From positions 1 through 7,294 of the forward strand of contig JAIJJM010000101.1 of assembly GCA_022728415.1 (NCBI GenBank): a stretch of 7,294 nucleotides of DNA, in the 5' to 3' direction. This DNA comes from Collinsella sp. (GTDB lineage Bacteria > Actinomycetota > Coriobacteriia > Coriobacteriales > Coriobacteriaceae). Under the pieces are notes generated by a model that did not search any database, was not told the DNA's origin, and was given only the letters and a program-made list of their open reading frames with translations. Positions 6,787 to 7,294 of the stretch are shown here, one piece after another. The stretch's first letter is position 1, and each line of letters starts with the position of its first letter. The translations under genes and the position numbers were made by a program.

Positions 6787-7294
6787 ATGGAAGCGCGAAT
6801 TTCAACTGAACGGCATGTGCAACGCCAGCAGAAATTGAAGGAACAGGTCGATACGCGCATCGCGGCGGCGATAGAGAAAAAAGGGATTTTGATTGTTTTC
6901 ACCGGCAATGGCAAAGGGAAATCCACTGCCGCGTTTGGTACTGTGACGCGCGCGGTGGGTCATGGCAAAACGGTGGGGGTTGCGCAGTACATCAAGGGGC
7001 AATGGGACAACGGCGAATACAACCTTCTCCAGCCGCTCGGGGTTGAGTTTCATATTATGGGAACCGGTTTTACCTGGGAGACACAGAACCGGCAAGCGGA
7101 TATCGACGCGGCGAAAGAGGTCTGGTCGGAAAGCAAACGGATGCTGGCTGACAAGCGTTACGACTTAGTGGTGCTTGATGAGCTGACCTATATGCTGGCT
7201 TACCATTATCTGGACACCGAAGAAGTGATCGCTTCTCTGCAAAACCGCCCGGCACAACAAAGTGTCATTGTCACCGGACGCGGTTGCCACAGTC
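6787..7294 (+). CDS. btuR: Corrinoid adenosyltransferase, BtuR/CobA type (3' end outside window)
   Basis: ATP:cob(I)alamin adenosyltransferase, which adds the 5'-deoxyadenosyl group to reduced corrinoids and so makes adenosylcobalamin, the cofactor of glutamate mutase. The first 169 residues are present and the frame runs off the window end; by comparison with the 196-residue E. coli BtuR about 30 residues are missing. Seen: a Walker A P-loop GNGKGKST (40-47), VGHGKTVGVAQYIKG (57-71), TGFTWETQN (93-101) with Phe95 and Trp97 matching Salmonella CobA Phe91 and Trp93, VVLDELTYM (128-136) and VTGRGCH (162-168). All are shifted by four residues because of a slightly longer N-terminus. AAGGA at 6776-6780, overlapping the fumD stop, has a 6-nt spacer to ATG 6787. 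The ATG at 6783 is in another frame and stops after eight codons. It differs from E. coli BtuR as I recall it at many positions, so it is probably a second, pathway-dedicated copy. Confidence 0.94.
   Translation, partial: MEARISTERHVQRQQKLKEQVDTRIAAAIEKKGILIVFTGNGKGKSTAAFGTVTRAVGHGKTVGVAQYIKGQWDNGEYNLLQPLGVEFHIMGTGFTWETQNRQADIDAAKEVWSESKRMLADKRYDLVVLDELTYMLAYHYLDTEEVIASLQNRPAQQSVIVTGRGCHS

Noticed and set aside
6783..6809. ATG at 6783 as the adenosyltransferase start
   Set aside because: It is out of frame with the P-loop protein and reaches TGA after eight codons; ATG 6787 is correctly spaced from AAGGA.

Overview
The window is a compact, all plus-strand metabolic cluster from an enterobacterium. 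Codon use, about half G+C composition, Shine-Dalgarno sites and close resemblance (from memory) to E. coli FumA/FumB, BtuR and GltP point to Escherichia or a close relative such as Citrobacter. The gene set matches, as far as I recall, the glutamate-fermentation (methylaspartate) cluster known from E. coli O157:H7 and absent from K-12. No database search was run, so the species call is an inference.

Layout: (1) 1-647, the C-terminal 214 residues of the glutamate mutase epsilon subunit, with its 5' end outside the window; (2) 647-1888, methylaspartate ammonia-lyase; (3) 1892-3262, an AtuA/DUF1446 family protein; (4) 3259-3576, a small DUF4387 protein. These four are tightly packed (TAATG overlap, 3 bp gap, ATGA overlap) and look like one translationally coupled unit. 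A 139-bp gap follows with a strong perfect-stem hairpin (3658-3693). Then come (5) 3737-5017, a glutamate/dicarboxylate symporter of the DAACS family; a 107-bp gap; (6) 5125-6777, a class I [4Fe-4S] fumarase-type hydratase, probably the mesaconase FumD; and (7) from 6787 past the window end, a BtuR/CobA-type corrinoid adenosyltransferase, 9 bp after gene 6.

The genes fit one pathway. The symporter probably brings in glutamate. The adenosyltransferase makes adenosylcobalamin, the cofactor of glutamate mutase. The mutase converts L-glutamate to 3-methylaspartate, the ammonia-lyase removes NH3 to give mesaconate, and the class I hydratase converts mesaconate to (S)-citramalate. In clostridia citramalate is then split to acetate and pyruvate by citramalate lyase. 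No recognisable lyase gene lies in this window, while the AtuA/DUF4387 pair sits inside the operon without an assigned role. That pair is the most promising undescribed component here.

I saw no tRNA, rRNA, insertion sequence, CRISPR array or integrase in the window. Minus-strand open frames all lie opposite well-supported genes.
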